64,000 nucleotides of DNA from Streptomyces spongiicola (GTDB lineage: Bacteria; Actinomycetota; Actinomycetes; Streptomycetales; Streptomycetaceae). The DNA lies in assembly GCF_003122365.1 (NCBI RefSeq), contig NZ_CP029254.1:992001-1056000 (forward strand), read 5' to 3'. A model generated the notes under the pieces. The model saw nothing but the letters and a program-made list of their open reading frames with translations. It was not told the DNA's origin and made no database searches. The translations under genes and the position numbers were made by a program. This document shows positions 17,206-26,039 of this stretch, piece after piece (position 1 is the first letter of the stretch; each line of letters opens with the position of its first letter).

Positions 17206-17596
17206 CGCGGCTGCACCGCCTCGCGCAGCCCGCGGCGGTGCACAGGCTGCCGTCGTCCTCGCGCAGGCCGATGCACGCGAGGTCCGCGTTGACGATCCGT
17301 TTGACCCGCCGGGTGATGACGTACAGCAGCTCGTCCGGGCCGTACGGGCGGATCATGTCGCTGGCGGTGTCCACGAGTTCGGCGAGCGCGTCCTCGCGCT
17401 GGCGGTGCCGGTCCTGGGAGGCGTGTATGACGTAGGCCAGTCTGACGGCCTGTTCGAGGCGGAGCCGCTCGGCGGCGGAGCATTCCTGGCCGGCGCGCAG
17501 CAGGAGTTCCTCGTAGCTCTCCAGCGGCGCCTCCTCGGCGAGGAGTCTGAGCACGGTGAGCAGGTCGAGGCGATGTGTGTCCGCTCCGTCCACCAT
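17132..17596 (-). pseudogene. Truncated GAF-domain regulator
   Basis: An ATG at 17596 begins LDLLTVLRLLAEEAP, then a helical stretch and YGPDELLYVITRRVKRIVNADLACIG, the start of a GAF domain, ending at EDDGSLCTAAG. Beyond that the frame is nonsense and the monooxygenase fragment begins in another frame. Full-length relatives are DNA-binding GAF/PucR-type regulators of over 500 residues, so only the first quarter remains. Confidence 0.6.
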
Positions 17597-17814
17597 GCCC
17601 TGCCCCCCGTCGGCTGCGCGGCTCCGTCGAAACTAGGCAGAGCCGGATTCGCCAGTCAAACCCCTCTTCCGGGCGTGCGCCGAGCGCCCGTTCGGCCGCC
17701 GCGGGCCCGGCGTGCGGCGGTGCCCGGGACCGTGCCGTCACCGCTTCCGCAGGCGGCACCGGCCGGTCCGTCACGTCGCGCGGGCGGGGCCGGCGCGGAG
17801 GGCCCACCCGCCGG

Positions 17815-18626
17815 TCAGATCCTCTGGAGTCGCGGGAGTCCGGGTGGGGGCGCGGCGCTGCGGGCCAGGTCGCCGCCGCGCGGGGTCCGCGGTGCCACCC
17901 TGTCCGGCACGCCCCGGCGGGCGGTGAGCGCCGGGGAGCCGCGGCGTCGACGCAGATACCGCCTGATCACCTCGGGGTCCTGGCCGTCGTGGTCCAGATC
18001 CGCCTTCAGCTGGGTGTAGAGCGGCGCCGGTGAGTGGAACCGGGCGAGCACCCCGGCGAGGTCCGCGCAGAGTTCGCGCCGGCGTCCGAGCCGGAAGTCC
18101 GCCTCGATCCACCGGTCGACGGCGCGCTGCCAGGAGTGGGGGAGCAGCACCGCGTGGGAGCGCAGGTGCGGTCCCTTGGCGACTCCGTGAACGGGGCCGC
18201 CGTCCACAGGTCCACCGCCTCACGCAGCCGGCGGCCCGCCAGGTGCAGGTCTCCTGCCTCCAGCGCCCGGTAGCCCGCTCCGGCCGTCCGCTCGAACGCC
18301 CTGGCGTCGCTGGAGCCGCCGCCGGTGTCCAGCCGGTACGCACCGGGCACCCGGACCAGCACGTCCTCGGCCGACCGGTCGCTGCCGGCCGCCTGCAACG
18401 CCGCGCCGATGTCGGCACGCAGCTGACGGGTATGGGATTCCATCGCCTGTTCGGCGTGCGCGGGCGCCCCCTGCGGCCACAGTTCCTCGGCGATGGCGCA
18501 CGTGGGTACGACGCGGTCGGCGGATGCCGCCAGCAGGGCGAGCACCTGCCTGGGCAGGACCGCGGACGGCGAGATCGGCACTCCCCCCTCGTGCGCCGCC
18601 AGTCCTCCGAGCACCCTCAGGTCCAT
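17815..18626 (-). pseudogene. SARP-family activator with a frameshift
   Basis: Two minus-strand frames together give a 270-residue AfsR/SARP protein. The first (from ATG 18626, MDLRVLGGLAAHEGGVP) has the winged-helix OmpR-like domain (RQVLALLAASADRVVPT, AEELWPQGAP) and the start of the bacterial transcriptional activator domain (ALEAGDLHLAGRRLREAVDL). Around 18201-18207 the frame shifts by one and continues as WQRAVDRWIEADFRLGRRREL to the stop at 17815. Adding one base after LWT restores a normal protein. SARPs switch on antibiotic clusters under butyrolactone control; this one looks inactive unless the shift is a sequencing error. Confidence 0.75.
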
Positions 18627-18672
18627 GTCGCCGTCCCCCCCCTCAGCCGGCTCGACGATTGCCGACCCGACT

Positions 18673-18700
18673 AACAATAACATGGTAATTTTTTTGTTTT
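18673..18700. promoter_or_regulatory. AT-rich candidate autoregulatory element upstream of the SARP
   Basis: A strikingly AT-rich stretch (AACAATAACATGG followed by a T-rich run to TTGTTTT) in a very GC-rich neighbourhood, 50-75 bp upstream of the SARP start. It is partly palindromic (AACAA at one end, TTGTT at the other) and resembles ARE sites bound by butyrolactone receptors. Assignment is by resemblance and context. Confidence 0.4.
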
Positions 18701-18791
18701 GGAACCCTCCGGAGTTCACGAACAGGGCTAATCTGGCGGGGCGGTCACCACCAGCGGCATTGCGTCTGCGAAGCTCCGGGGAGAGGGGACG

Positions 18792-19496
18792 ATGAGGCAG
18801 GAGAGAGCCAGTCGCACCCGTCGCGCCCTGCTGAGGGCTGCCGCGGAGGAGTTCGACCGCCTCGGTTACGCGGGAGCGTCACTCGCCGGCATCGCGCGGG
18901 CCGCGGGAATCTCCCTCGGGGCGCTGACTTTCCACTTCTCCTCCAAGCAGGAGTTGTCGACGGCCGTCAGCGAACAGGGGTGCGCCGCGACCCGCGCCCT
19001 CGTGGCCCGCACCGGTGCGCGCGGGGAACCTCCGGTGCAGTGCGCCGTGTCGCTCACGCTCGGCCTGGTGGAACTCCTGGAGAAGGACGCATCGGTGCGG
19101 GCCGCGGCGCGGTTGGACCGCGAGGCCGCCGATGCCGGGCACGGGTGGCAGGGTGTCTGGGCACCGGTGATCCACGAGTGCCTGCGGGCGGCGGCCGACG
19201 CGGAGGGGAGCCCGGTCGGGGACTCGGCCGCGCTCGCGGCCCTGGCGGTGCTGCTGGTCTGCGGGACCGAGGCGACCCTCCCCCGCCCCGCCGGCCCCGG
19301 CAGCCCTGCCGGCCCTGCCGGCCACGGCGGCCAGCAGGGCAACTCGGCCCTGCTGGCCCGCATCTGGCGGCAGATCCTGCCTCAGACGGCCCAGGCCGGG
19401 TGCGGCCCCGGGCGGCCGCCCCAGCCCCGCGGTTCTCACACGGCGCTGCATCCTCCGTCCACGGGCACCCCGGCCCCCGTGACGAACGAGGCGTGA
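18792..19496 (+). CDS. TetR-family regulator, butyrolactone receptor-like
   Basis: A 234-residue TetR protein. Its N-terminus (RTRRALLRAAAEEFDRLGYA, then GISLGALTFHFSSKQEL) follows the pattern of the ScbR/ArpA group, here in the variant form LGALTFHF. The C-terminal domain is less like the true receptors and ends in a Pro/Gly-rich tail, so it may be a pseudoreceptor. ATG with GAGAGGGGA upstream. Its last 61 bp overlap the 3' end of the convergent SDR gene. It lies between the broken SARP and the AfsA/ScbR pair and belongs to that signalling locus. Confidence 0.85.
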   Translation: MRQERASRTRRALLRAAAEEFDRLGYAGASLAGIARAAGISLGALTFHFSSKQELSTAVSEQGCAATRALVARTGARGEPPVQCAVSLTLGLVELLEKDASVRAAARLDREAADAGHGWQGVWAPVIHECLRAAADAEGSPVGDSAALAALAVLLVCGTEATLPRPAGPGSPAGPAGHGGQQGNSALLARIWRQILPQTAQAGCGPGRPPQPRGSHTALHPPSTGTPAPVTNEA

Positions 19497-20209
19497 TCGC
19501 TGCAGAGCCAGAGCGCCGCCTCGGCCACTTCCCCCGGGTCGGCGAGACGGTGCTGGACGGCCCGCGCGACGGCCGCCTGCTCCAGCCGGGGAACCTGCTC
19601 CATCGCCGTCTCCATCAACTCGGTGCGCGTGCTGCCGACCATCAGCGCGTTGACGCGGATGCCGCGGTCGCCGTACTCGGCGGCCGCGGCCCTGGTGAGA
19701 CCGAGCACCGCGTGCTTGGCCGCCACGTACGGGGCGATGGCACCGGTCGCGAACGACCCCGCCGTGCTCGACGTGTTGACGATCGACCCCGCCCCCTGCC
19801 GCAGCATGACCGGGACCTGCTCCTTGAGGCAGTTCCACACACCCCGCACGTTCACGTCCATGATCTGCTCGAAGACGGCGTCGTCCGTCTCGTGCAGCGG
19901 TGAACCGACACTCCCCCAACCCGCGTTGTTGAAGGCCGCATCGAGCCGGCCGTACATCGCGACCGCCGCGGTCACGGCCCGCCGCACGTCCGCCGGCGAC
20001 GTCACGTCCCCGGCCGTCACCAGGGCACTGCCGCCGGCGGCCGAGATGTCCTCCGCCAGCGCGTGCAGCCTGTCCTCGCGCCGCGCCATCACGGTCACCG
20101 CCGCCCCCTGGGCCGCGAACAGCCGAGCCGCGGCCTCACCTATGCCACTGGACGCTCCGGTGACCATGACGGTCTTGCCCCGGAGCAGGCCCCGCGCGGA
20201 CTCCACCAC
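19436..20209 (-). CDS. SDR oxidoreductase of the butyrolactone locus
   Basis: A 257-residue classical short-chain dehydrogenase: TGASSGIGEAAARLF cofactor motif near residue 18, NNAGWG near 92, the catalytic Ser (NTSSTAGS) and YVAAKHA near 160, and a C-terminal TGAGVPVDGG. GTG start with AGGGGA five bases upstream. It lies 109 bp downstream of, and codirectional with, the ScbR-like receptor. In butyrolactone biosynthesis, reductases next to afsA homologues (BarS1- or ScbB-type) reduce the keto group of the signal; that role is likely here but rests on position. Confidence 0.85.
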   Translation of the reverse strand: MVESARGLLRGKTVMVTGASSGIGEAAARLFAAQGAAVTVMARREDRLHALAEDISAAGGSALVTAGDVTSPADVRRAVTAAVAMYGRLDAAFNNAGWGSVGSPLHETDDAVFEQIMDVNVRGVWNCLKEQVPVMLRQGAGSIVNTSSTAGSFATGAIAPYVAAKHAVLGLTRAAAAEYGDRGIRVNALMVGSTRTELMETAMEQVPRLEQAAVARAVQHRLADPGEVAEAALWLCSDHASFVTGAGVPVDGGCSAV

Positions 20210-20318
20210 GGTGTTCCCCTCTCGCCTTGACGATCACATGACGTCCAGACCGTAAGGGTGCCGCCGGGCGGAGCCCAAGACGGAGCCCAAGGCCGAGCCC
20301 AAGGCGGTGCCCGGTCCG

Positions 20319-20948
20319 TCACACGCCCTTCGCCCGGGACGCGCCGAACCGCAGTCCCTTCACGGCGCTCGGCACCGCGATCGCCGGAAGCAGGCACCGC
20401 CACATCTCCTCCACCCGGCCCGGCAGGTCCCGGCGCCGGGTCTCCAGATGGGAATGCATCTGCGCCCCCGTGCACGCGTTGACCACCAGCCGGGCCAGCG
20501 CCTCCACATCGACTCCCGCCCGCAGCTCCCGCCGCCGCTTCGCCTCGTGCAGGTCCTCGGAGACCAAACGCGTCCACTGCTGGTGGGAGTTCTGCGAGGG
20601 CCCGGCGAAGTGCTCCTGTTCCATCACCAGCCGCGCCCCGGCGAGCAGCAGCGGGTCGTCGAGCAGCTGGTACGCCCAGGTGAGGGTCACGTCGACGGCG
20701 TGCTGCAGTCCACGGCAGGGGTGCGGGGGCACCACGAGGTCCGGCTGGGAGAGCACGATCTCGCGGGCGAGCTGCCCCTTGTTGCGGAAGTGGAAGTACA
20801 GGGCGCCCAGCGTGAGGCCGGCCCGTTCCGCGATCGCCGACACGTTCGCTCCGGCATAGCCGGACTCCGCGAACACCTCGGCTGCGGCTCGCAGCAGCGC
20901 GGCCCTCGTCTGTACGGCCCGCTCCTGCCTGATCACTCGACCTGCCAT
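20319..20948 (-). CDS. ScbR-like gamma-butyrolactone receptor
   Basis: A 209-residue TetR-type receptor: RQERAVQTRAALLRAAAEVF, then AGLTLGALYFHFRNKGQLA (near 39-57), the hallmark of the ArpA/ScbR/BarA group, and a ligand domain with conserved tryptophans (LTWAYQLLDDP and QQWTRLVSED). Such proteins repress the synthase gene and cluster regulators until the butyrolactone binds. It is divergent from the AfsA homologue with a 133-bp promoter region that contains an AT-rich palindrome. I favour the ATG at 20948 (MAGRVIRQERA); an ATG at 20960 is possible. Confidence 0.9.
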   Translation of the reverse strand: MAGRVIRQERAVQTRAALLRAAAEVFAESGYAGANVSAIAERAGLTLGALYFHFRNKGQLAREIVLSQPDLVVPPHPCRGLQHAVDVTLTWAYQLLDDPLLLAGARLVMEQEHFAGPSQNSHQQWTRLVSEDLHEAKRRRELRAGVDVEALARLVVNACTGAQMHSHLETRRRDLPGRVEEMWRCLLPAIAVPSAVKGLRFGASRAKGV

Positions 20949-20965
20949 GACTCCACCCATCCCTC

Positions 20966-20990
20966 AATAAAGAAAATTGCAACCTTTATC
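20966..20990. promoter_or_regulatory. Candidate ARE in the receptor-synthase promoter region
   Basis: An AT-rich imperfect palindrome centred near 20978: ATAAAG (20967-20972) mirrored by CTTTAT (20984-20989) around an AAAATTGCAAC core. It stands out in the GC-rich background and sits between the divergent receptor and AfsA genes, where ArpA/ScbR-type receptors bind to control both. Confidence 0.65.
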
Positions 20991-21081
20991 TTTACCCAGG
21001 GCTCACTGGAACACCTGATCGACTCCGGATCTCGTGGTGACAGGCCCCTCTGCTCGCCGACGTCCCAAGGGGGAGGACGCA

Positions 21082-22074
21082 ATGCACAGCAGCGCACACA
21101 CCGACTTACGCACCAGCGATCTTCAGCGGCTCGCCCGCAAGGCGAGCCCCGGAGAGGTCTTCGTCCGGGACTGGCGCGAGGAGTCCCCGCAGACCCATGT
21201 CGTCGCTCTCGGCTGGCCGCGTTCCCACACCTTCTACACGCTCCGCAGCGGAGCCACCAGCCCGCTGCTCTTCGTCGAGGCCGTCCGGCAGGCACTCGCG
21301 GTCCTGTCGCACACGGCCCAGGAGATACCCCTCGACCACCGCCTCGGACGGGACTCCGCCCGCTGCACCTTCGCCCCGGCGGCCTTCCGGGAGCGCCGGG
21401 CGCCCACCGATGTGGAACTGCGCGTCAGGCACAGCGGCGTCACCCGGCGCCGGCTCGGCTCGGTCCGGCTCACCGCCCGCATCGAGGCCACCTGCGGCGG
21501 CGAGGTCCTGGGCTGCGCCGAGATCGGGTACGCCACCCACCCGCCCGTCATCTACGACCGCCTGCGCGGGACGTACGCCGACGCACAGCAGTCCTTCGCC
21601 GCAGCGCTCCCGCCGGCACGGCCCGTCACTCCGGCGCTGGTCGACCGCACCCACCCGGGGGACGTCGTCATCGCGTGCACCTCCAAGGCGCACCACTACC
21701 AACTGCGCACGGACACCTCCAACTCCGTGCTCTTCGACCACCCGCACGACCACGTGCCGGGCATAGTGCTGCTCGAAGCAGTGGTCCAGGCCGTGCACGC
21801 CTCGGCACCGGGACACGCGCGACTCGCCTCCCTCGACACCGCCTTCCTGCGGTACGTCGAGTTCGACATGCCCTGCTGGGTCGACGTCGCGCCCGGGCCG
21901 CCGGACGCGCAGGGCGGTTCCCGGCTCCTGGTGACCGGCACCCAGAACGGCCGGAAGGCCTTCTCCGCGACCTTGGCCTTCGACTCCCCGACCACCTCCC
22001 TCGAGCCCGCGGTGCCCGCCGGCCCGGAACGCCTCGGCACCGGGCCCACTCCGGCGGCCTGCCCGGCCGGGTAG
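21082..22074 (+). CDS. AfsA-family butyrolactone synthase homologue
   Basis: A 330-residue protein with two AfsA repeats of the hotdog type: SHTFYTLRSGATSPLLFVEA (about 45-65) and DHPHDHVPGIVLLEAVVQAV (about 220-240), each containing the conserved acidic residue of the repeat. AfsA/ScbA enzymes join a beta-ketoacyl chain to a glycerol-derived unit in the first step of gamma-butyrolactone synthesis. The ATG at 21082 has GGGGGAGGA at ideal distance; an upstream in-frame codon at 21034 lacks one. Convergent with the trypsin-like gene across a hairpin. Confidence 0.9.
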   Translation: MHSSAHTDLRTSDLQRLARKASPGEVFVRDWREESPQTHVVALGWPRSHTFYTLRSGATSPLLFVEAVRQALAVLSHTAQEIPLDHRLGRDSARCTFAPAAFRERRAPTDVELRVRHSGVTRRRLGSVRLTARIEATCGGEVLGCAEIGYATHPPVIYDRLRGTYADAQQSFAAALPPARPVTPALVDRTHPGDVVIACTSKAHHYQLRTDTSNSVLFDHPHDHVPGIVLLEAVVQAVHASAPGHARLASLDTAFLRYVEFDMPCWVDVAPGPPDAQGGSRLLVTGTQNGRKAFSATLAFDSPTTSLEPAVPAGPERLGTGPTPAACPAG

Positions 22075-22100
22075 AACGCCCGGCGGCGCCCGGCCGGCGA

Positions 22101-22152
22101 GCCACCGCACGATCTCCCGGAGTCCACCCGACCCCGGAGATCACGCGGTGGC
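22101..22152. terminator. Bidirectional hairpin terminator
   Basis: GCCACCGC (22101-22108) pairs with GCGGTGGC (22145-22152), and inner segments around GATCTCC and GGAGATC extend the stem. It lies between the ends of the convergent AfsA and trypsin-like genes and can serve both. Confidence 0.6.
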
Positions 22153-22205
22153 CTCACCCCGTTCCGGCAGTGCCCGCCGCACGATCGGGAGGCGGGGCCG
22201 GGGCG

Positions 22206-24305
22206 TCAGTTGTAGCGGCCGAAGACCTGGGTGCGGGTGAACCAGCCACCGGCGGGGGAATGCCATCCGGCTGCCGGCTCGTTGAAGGTGCCGTCCGGTT
22301 TCACGGTCCAGGTGAACATCTTGACGGTGCTGTCCGCGTAGCCGTACACGGTGGCCAGGTCGTCGCGGCCGTCGCCGTCGAAGTCACCGGCCAGGAGCTT
22401 CATCGACGAGCGCGTGAAGCGTCCGGCGACCGCGTTCCAGGCGGTCCTGGGGGCCTGGAAGGTTCCGTCCTCCGTACTGGCGCCGGCGAAGACATGGATG
22501 GCGTCGCTGCCGTCGGCGTAGTCGTACCAGGTGGCGACGTCGTCGCGGCCGTCGCCGTCGAAGTCACCCGCGTGGAAGTCGGTGCGGGCCCAGTCTCCCC
22601 AGGAGGTGCTGGTCCACGACTCCACGGGGTTGCCGAAGCCGCCGGCGGCACTGGCCGGGAAGCTCCAGATCTTGACGCTGCCGTCCGAGTACCGGTACAG
22701 CACGGCGAGATCGTCGCGACCGTCGGCGTCGAAGTCACCGACGGCGAACTTGCAGTTGGTCACGTCCCAGCTGGAAGTGCTCCAGGAGACGGACGGGGCG
22801 GTGAAGCCACCCTGGGCGTCGGCCGGGAACGTCCACAGTTTGTTGCCCTCGGTGTAGCGGTACCAGGCGGCGATGTCGTCCCGGCCGTCGCCGTCGAAGT
22901 CGCCGCTGTGCAGGGTCATACGGTCCAGCTGCCAGTCGCCCTCCCATGACGAGAAGGGGGCGTTGAAGCGGCCGTCGCTCGTGGCGGTCCACGTCCACAG
23001 CTTGACCCCCGCGGTGTACTGGTAGGCGACGGCGAGGTCACCTCGCCCGTCACCGTTGTAGTCACCGGTGGTGATCTTCATGAGCGAGGGGTCCCAGCCC
23101 GGGACGGTCCGGCTCCACGCGGTGAACGGCGCCTTGAGCGTCCCGTCCTGGTCGGCGAGGAAGGTGTGGACGGCGTCGTGCTGGTCGGGGTATTCGTACC
23201 AGGATGCCAGGTCGCTGCGGCCGTCGCCGTTGTAGTCGTGCCTGACGGCCGTGCCGCTGGACCACTGCGACCGGTCCTGGGCGTCGTAGACGACGAGGTT
23301 GCCGCGGTCCTGCAGGCGGACATACCCGCCGGGGGCGGTGGTGCCGGTCTGCCACAGCACGGTTCCGTCTGAGGCGACTACCTGGAGGGCACCGGTGCCG
23401 GTGAACCGGGCGGTGGCGCCCGGGTTGCCGCCCGTGCCGGTGGACCACAGCACCTTGCCCGCGCTGGAGGCGATGACGAGGTCGCCGTCGGTCTGCATGG
23501 TCAGGCGGTTGGTGGCGGAGGCGAGCATGTCGCCGGGCAGCAGTTGCTGCCCGGTGCCGAGGCGGCTGCCGAGGCTGGTGCTGTCGGCCCGCGCGGCGAT
23601 CGCGTCGGTACGGGTCTCGGCCGCGTCCTGGCCGAAGCAGCCGCCCTGCCAGGAGCGGCTGGCAACGGCGACGAGTTCGGGGGTCCCGTTGTTGTCGCGC
23701 AGGAGCGGGCCGCCGGTGTCGCCCTTGCAGATCGCGTCACCGGCTGTCTTGCCAACGATGTCAAGGCCGGTGTCCGTAACCGCGCCGACGGTGAAGCCGG
23801 CGGTGTGGAGCTTGTCGGGCACCCACTCCGTCTTCGTCCGGCCGTATCCGGCCACCGTCACCGTCTCGCCCTGACCGGCCGGAGTCGCGGAGATCTTCAC
23901 CGGGGTGATACCGGCAGCGGGTGCCGCCAGGCGCGCCATGACCAGGTCACGGCCCGCGCGGGGCACCAGGTCGACGATCTCGCTGACATGACCGCCGGTT
24001 GAGGTGAGATCGGCCCGGCCGATCGTCGCCACCGTCTTCTCGGCAGGCTTGCCGGGGGCGAGTTCGGCCAGCCCACCGGTGAAGCACGAAGCAGCCGTCA
24101 GCACCCAACGCGCATCGACCAGGGCACCCGAACAGGCACGCCTGTCCTCCCCCTCACCGATCTCCACCCTCGCGGTGAACGCGTAGGAGCTGCCGGCGAC
24201 GGCGGGACCGGTCACCGCCTGAGCGGGTACGGCGGCCAGCGCCCATGGCGTGGCGGCGAGGGCTGTGGTGAACGCGGCGAGGCGACGGGATCTGGAGTGT
24301 CGCAT
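22206..24305 (-). CDS. Secreted trypsin-fold protein without catalytic residues, with lectin and FG-GAP repeats
   Basis: A 699-residue exported protein. A twin-Arg-free signal peptide (RRLAAFTTALAATPWALAAV, Ala-rich cleavage near residue 30) is followed by an S1 trypsin fold to about 240. The His box reads WVLTAASCF instead of TAAHC and the Ser box GDTGGPLL instead of GDSGGP, so two of the three catalytic residues are replaced; the Asp box RDLVMARL is present. Then comes a bulb-type lectin domain (about 255-350) and five FG-GAP/VCBS repeats with calcium-loop motifs (GDYNGDGRGDLA, GDFDGDGRDDIA). It probably binds surfaces or glycans rather than cutting protein. ATG with an AGGA-type RBS. Confidence 0.88.
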   Translation of the reverse strand: MRHSRSRRLAAFTTALAATPWALAAVPAQAVTGPAVAGSSYAFTARVEIGEGEDRRACSGALVDARWVLTAASCFTGGLAELAPGKPAEKTVATIGRADLTSTGGHVSEIVDLVPRAGRDLVMARLAAPAAGITPVKISATPAGQGETVTVAGYGRTKTEWVPDKLHTAGFTVGAVTDTGLDIVGKTAGDAICKGDTGGPLLRDNNGTPELVAVASRSWQGGCFGQDAAETRTDAIAARADSTSLGSRLGTGQQLLPGDMLASATNRLTMQTDGDLVIASSAGKVLWSTGTGGNPGATARFTGTGALQVVASDGTVLWQTGTTAPGGYVRLQDRGNLVVYDAQDRSQWSSGTAVRHDYNGDGRSDLASWYEYPDQHDAVHTFLADQDGTLKAPFTAWSRTVPGWDPSLMKITTGDYNGDGRGDLAVAYQYTAGVKLWTWTATSDGRFNAPFSSWEGDWQLDRMTLHSGDFDGDGRDDIAAWYRYTEGNKLWTFPADAQGGFTAPSVSWSTSSWDVTNCKFAVGDFDADGRDDLAVLYRYSDGSVKIWSFPASAAGGFGNPVESWTSTSWGDWARTDFHAGDFDGDGRDDVATWYDYADGSDAIHVFAGASTEDGTFQAPRTAWNAVAGRFTRSSMKLLAGDFDGDGRDDLATVYGYADSTVKMFTWTVKPDGTFNEPAAGWHSPAGGWFTRTQVFGRYN

Positions 24306-24382
24306 GTCCCTGCTTCCTGGGGTGGTCGGCGTGTCTGGTGGCCACTGGAGCGAAGTACGGCGGAGATCGGGGCGCTGAACTG

Positions 24383-24682
24383 CTACTTGGTGGACCTGAT
24401 CGCTACGAGCATATATTCGAGCCCCTGCTCGTCAGCGCTCTCACCCACCCCGGTCCAGGTGTTCTCGGCAGTGGCGAAAGACCCCTCCTCGGAGCCGACG
24501 GCCATACGGACCCGCGTGGTGCAGTCGTCGCCCCTGACCGCGTGGACCGCGAGGATCTCCACTCGCTCAGAGCTGCCGGCAGGGGACGAGAAGGGAGACG
24601 TTGCGGCAACGGCGTCCGTCGCCCGCGGGGCGTTCGGCTGGATGACATTCCGTTGAGAGATCGCATGCGGGCCCCGGCCCAC
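24383..24682 (-). CDS. Hypothetical small protein
   Basis: A possible 99-residue protein ending in RMAVGSEEGSFATAENTWTG and LEYMLVAIRSTK, which reads like real protein with balanced composition, unlike the Arg/Pro-rich antisense frames nearby. No family recognised, no signal peptide. It would be divergent from the membrane protein gene at 24799. The start (24682) is uncertain. Confidence 0.4.
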   Translation of the reverse strand: MGRGPHAISQRNVIQPNAPRATDAVAATSPFSSPAGSSERVEILAVHAVRGDDCTTRVRMAVGSEEGSFATAENTWTGVGESADEQGLEYMLVAIRSTK

Positions 24683-24798
24683 CCAGGCGGCGTGATGTGC
24701 CCGAGGTGGACGGTGAGCGCTGCGGCCGTTGTGTCATCATGCGGAGCGCCCTGGGTGGGGAAGAGGGCCAACGCGTGTGGAGAGGCGAGGAGTTCGGT

Positions 24799-25899
24799 GT
24801 GAATGCGGGTGGGGAGCCCAGCGGTTCGTCAGTACCTGACGAGGAATGGGAACGGTTTCTCCGGGATTCGATGACCGGTGCGGCGAACGCTCCCAGGGAA
24901 CCGTCGGCACGGGCCCGGGCCGTGGCGAGGCGGATGCGCGAGGAGCCCGCCGGCGCGGAGGGGTGGCGGACGTACTCGTTGGCCCGTCCCGGTCCCAGCC
25001 GGAAGAAGCGCTGGTACATGGTCGGGCTCTTGGCTACCACGGTGGCCCTGGTGATCCTGGCGCTGGATCCGGGACGGGTGGTCGGATGGTTCAGCGACAG
25101 CAACCGGGCCGAGAAGCCGCTCGGCCCGGAATCGCATCGCCCGATCCAGGCACCTTCCGCGGAGGGCTTCCGACAGCCCACGCTCGACGAACCGTTCAGA
25201 GACTCGCCCGCGGCTCGCTGGGCGAACGGCACGGCCGGGATCACGGTACCCGAGGCCAGGGCGACCGGCTGGATGAGTCGGGCGCAGGTGGAGCGGGCGC
25301 TGGAGCAGACCCGGGACTTCCTCGCTGCGGCGAACCTGGACCCAGGGGCGCTGCACGGCGGACATCCCGAAGAGGCGATCGCGCTGATCAACCCTCACCA
25401 ACAGGACGTCCAGACCTATCTGAAGGCCGCATTCCACTCGCCGAGCGAGCAGAACGACCCGCTGCTGCTCTTCAGCCGGTTCGACGCCTCGCGCGTGCGG
25501 CTCGTCGGGGACGTGGTGAAGACCCGGGGCCGGATCACGTACCTGGAGGGCGAACGCGGCGCACTGCAGGTGACCAGCGACGTCACCTACGTGTACCCGG
25601 TCGCGCCGGCAACGGGCGGCGACGAGGTCGTGCGTACGATCGTGCGGCGCGAGGTGGTGCTGAGCTGGGACGACCCCGCGAAGGTGATCACCGAGCCGGG
25701 AACCTTCTCCCTGGTCTCGTACAAGGTCGACATGACCAACGGGGGCTGCGACAACTCCACCGGCTACCTCACCCCGCCCTTCGGCACGGAAAGGGCGGAA
25801 ACCGGCGCGGGCCCCGACGTCGACCCGTACGACCGCAGCACTTCGATGAGCGAGCGGACGACCCCGGACGAAGGATGCGGCACCGCGACACGGTCGTAG
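24799..25899 (+). CDS. Hypothetical protein with one membrane helix and an extracytoplasmic domain
   Basis: A 366-residue protein of unknown function. A cytoplasmic N-terminus of about 75 residues (EEWERFLRDSMTGAA) is followed by one hydrophobic helix (MVGLLATTVALVILALDPGRV, split here only for length: MVGLLATTVALVILAL) and an exterior domain of about 270 residues with a beta-rich middle (RGRITYLEGERGALQVTSDV). The layout resembles anti-sigma or envelope proteins but no zinc-finger motif is visible. I start at the GTG 24799, which has GAGGAG seven bases upstream. It converges on the DUF89 gene across the repeat at 25962. Confidence 0.8.
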   Translation: MNAGGEPSGSSVPDEEWERFLRDSMTGAANAPREPSARARAVARRMREEPAGAEGWRTYSLARPGPSRKKRWYMVGLLATTVALVILALDPGRVVGWFSDSNRAEKPLGPESHRPIQAPSAEGFRQPTLDEPFRDSPAARWANGTAGITVPEARATGWMSRAQVERALEQTRDFLAAANLDPGALHGGHPEEAIALINPHQQDVQTYLKAAFHSPSEQNDPLLLFSRFDASRVRLVGDVVKTRGRITYLEGERGALQVTSDVTYVYPVAPATGGDEVVRTIVRREVVLSWDDPAKVITEPGTFSLVSYKVDMTNGGCDNSTGYLTPPFGTERAETGAGPDVDPYDRSTSMSERTTPDEGCGTATRS

Positions 25900-25961
25900 G
25901 ACGTCTTCCGGCCATTCCGCATCACCGCCACACCAGGCCCCTGGCGTCCGCCGGCCCCGCA

Positions 25962-26023
25962 CGCCAGGGACTCCTCAGGGGCCTTCGGCGCTGCCCGAGG
26001 ACTTCCGAGGGACCCTTCGCGGC
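25962..26023. repeat. Left copy of the phased AGGGACTT element
   Basis: About 62 bp from CGCCAGGGACTCCTCAGG to GAGGGACCCTTCGCGG that align with 43417-43478. Nearly every difference is a C/T or G/A transition, with a one-base gap. It lies between two convergent genes, so it is neither a promoter nor coding here. The other copy sits about 17.45 kb away in the same orientation. Confidence 0.6.
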
Positions 26024-26039
26024 CGGGAGTGTCCCAGAT

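Noticed and set aside
25962..26023. Terminator for the convergent 25899 and 26040 genes
   Set aside because: The element has direct, not inverted, repeats and a homologous copy sits upstream of genes near rnpB, so simple termination does not explain it.
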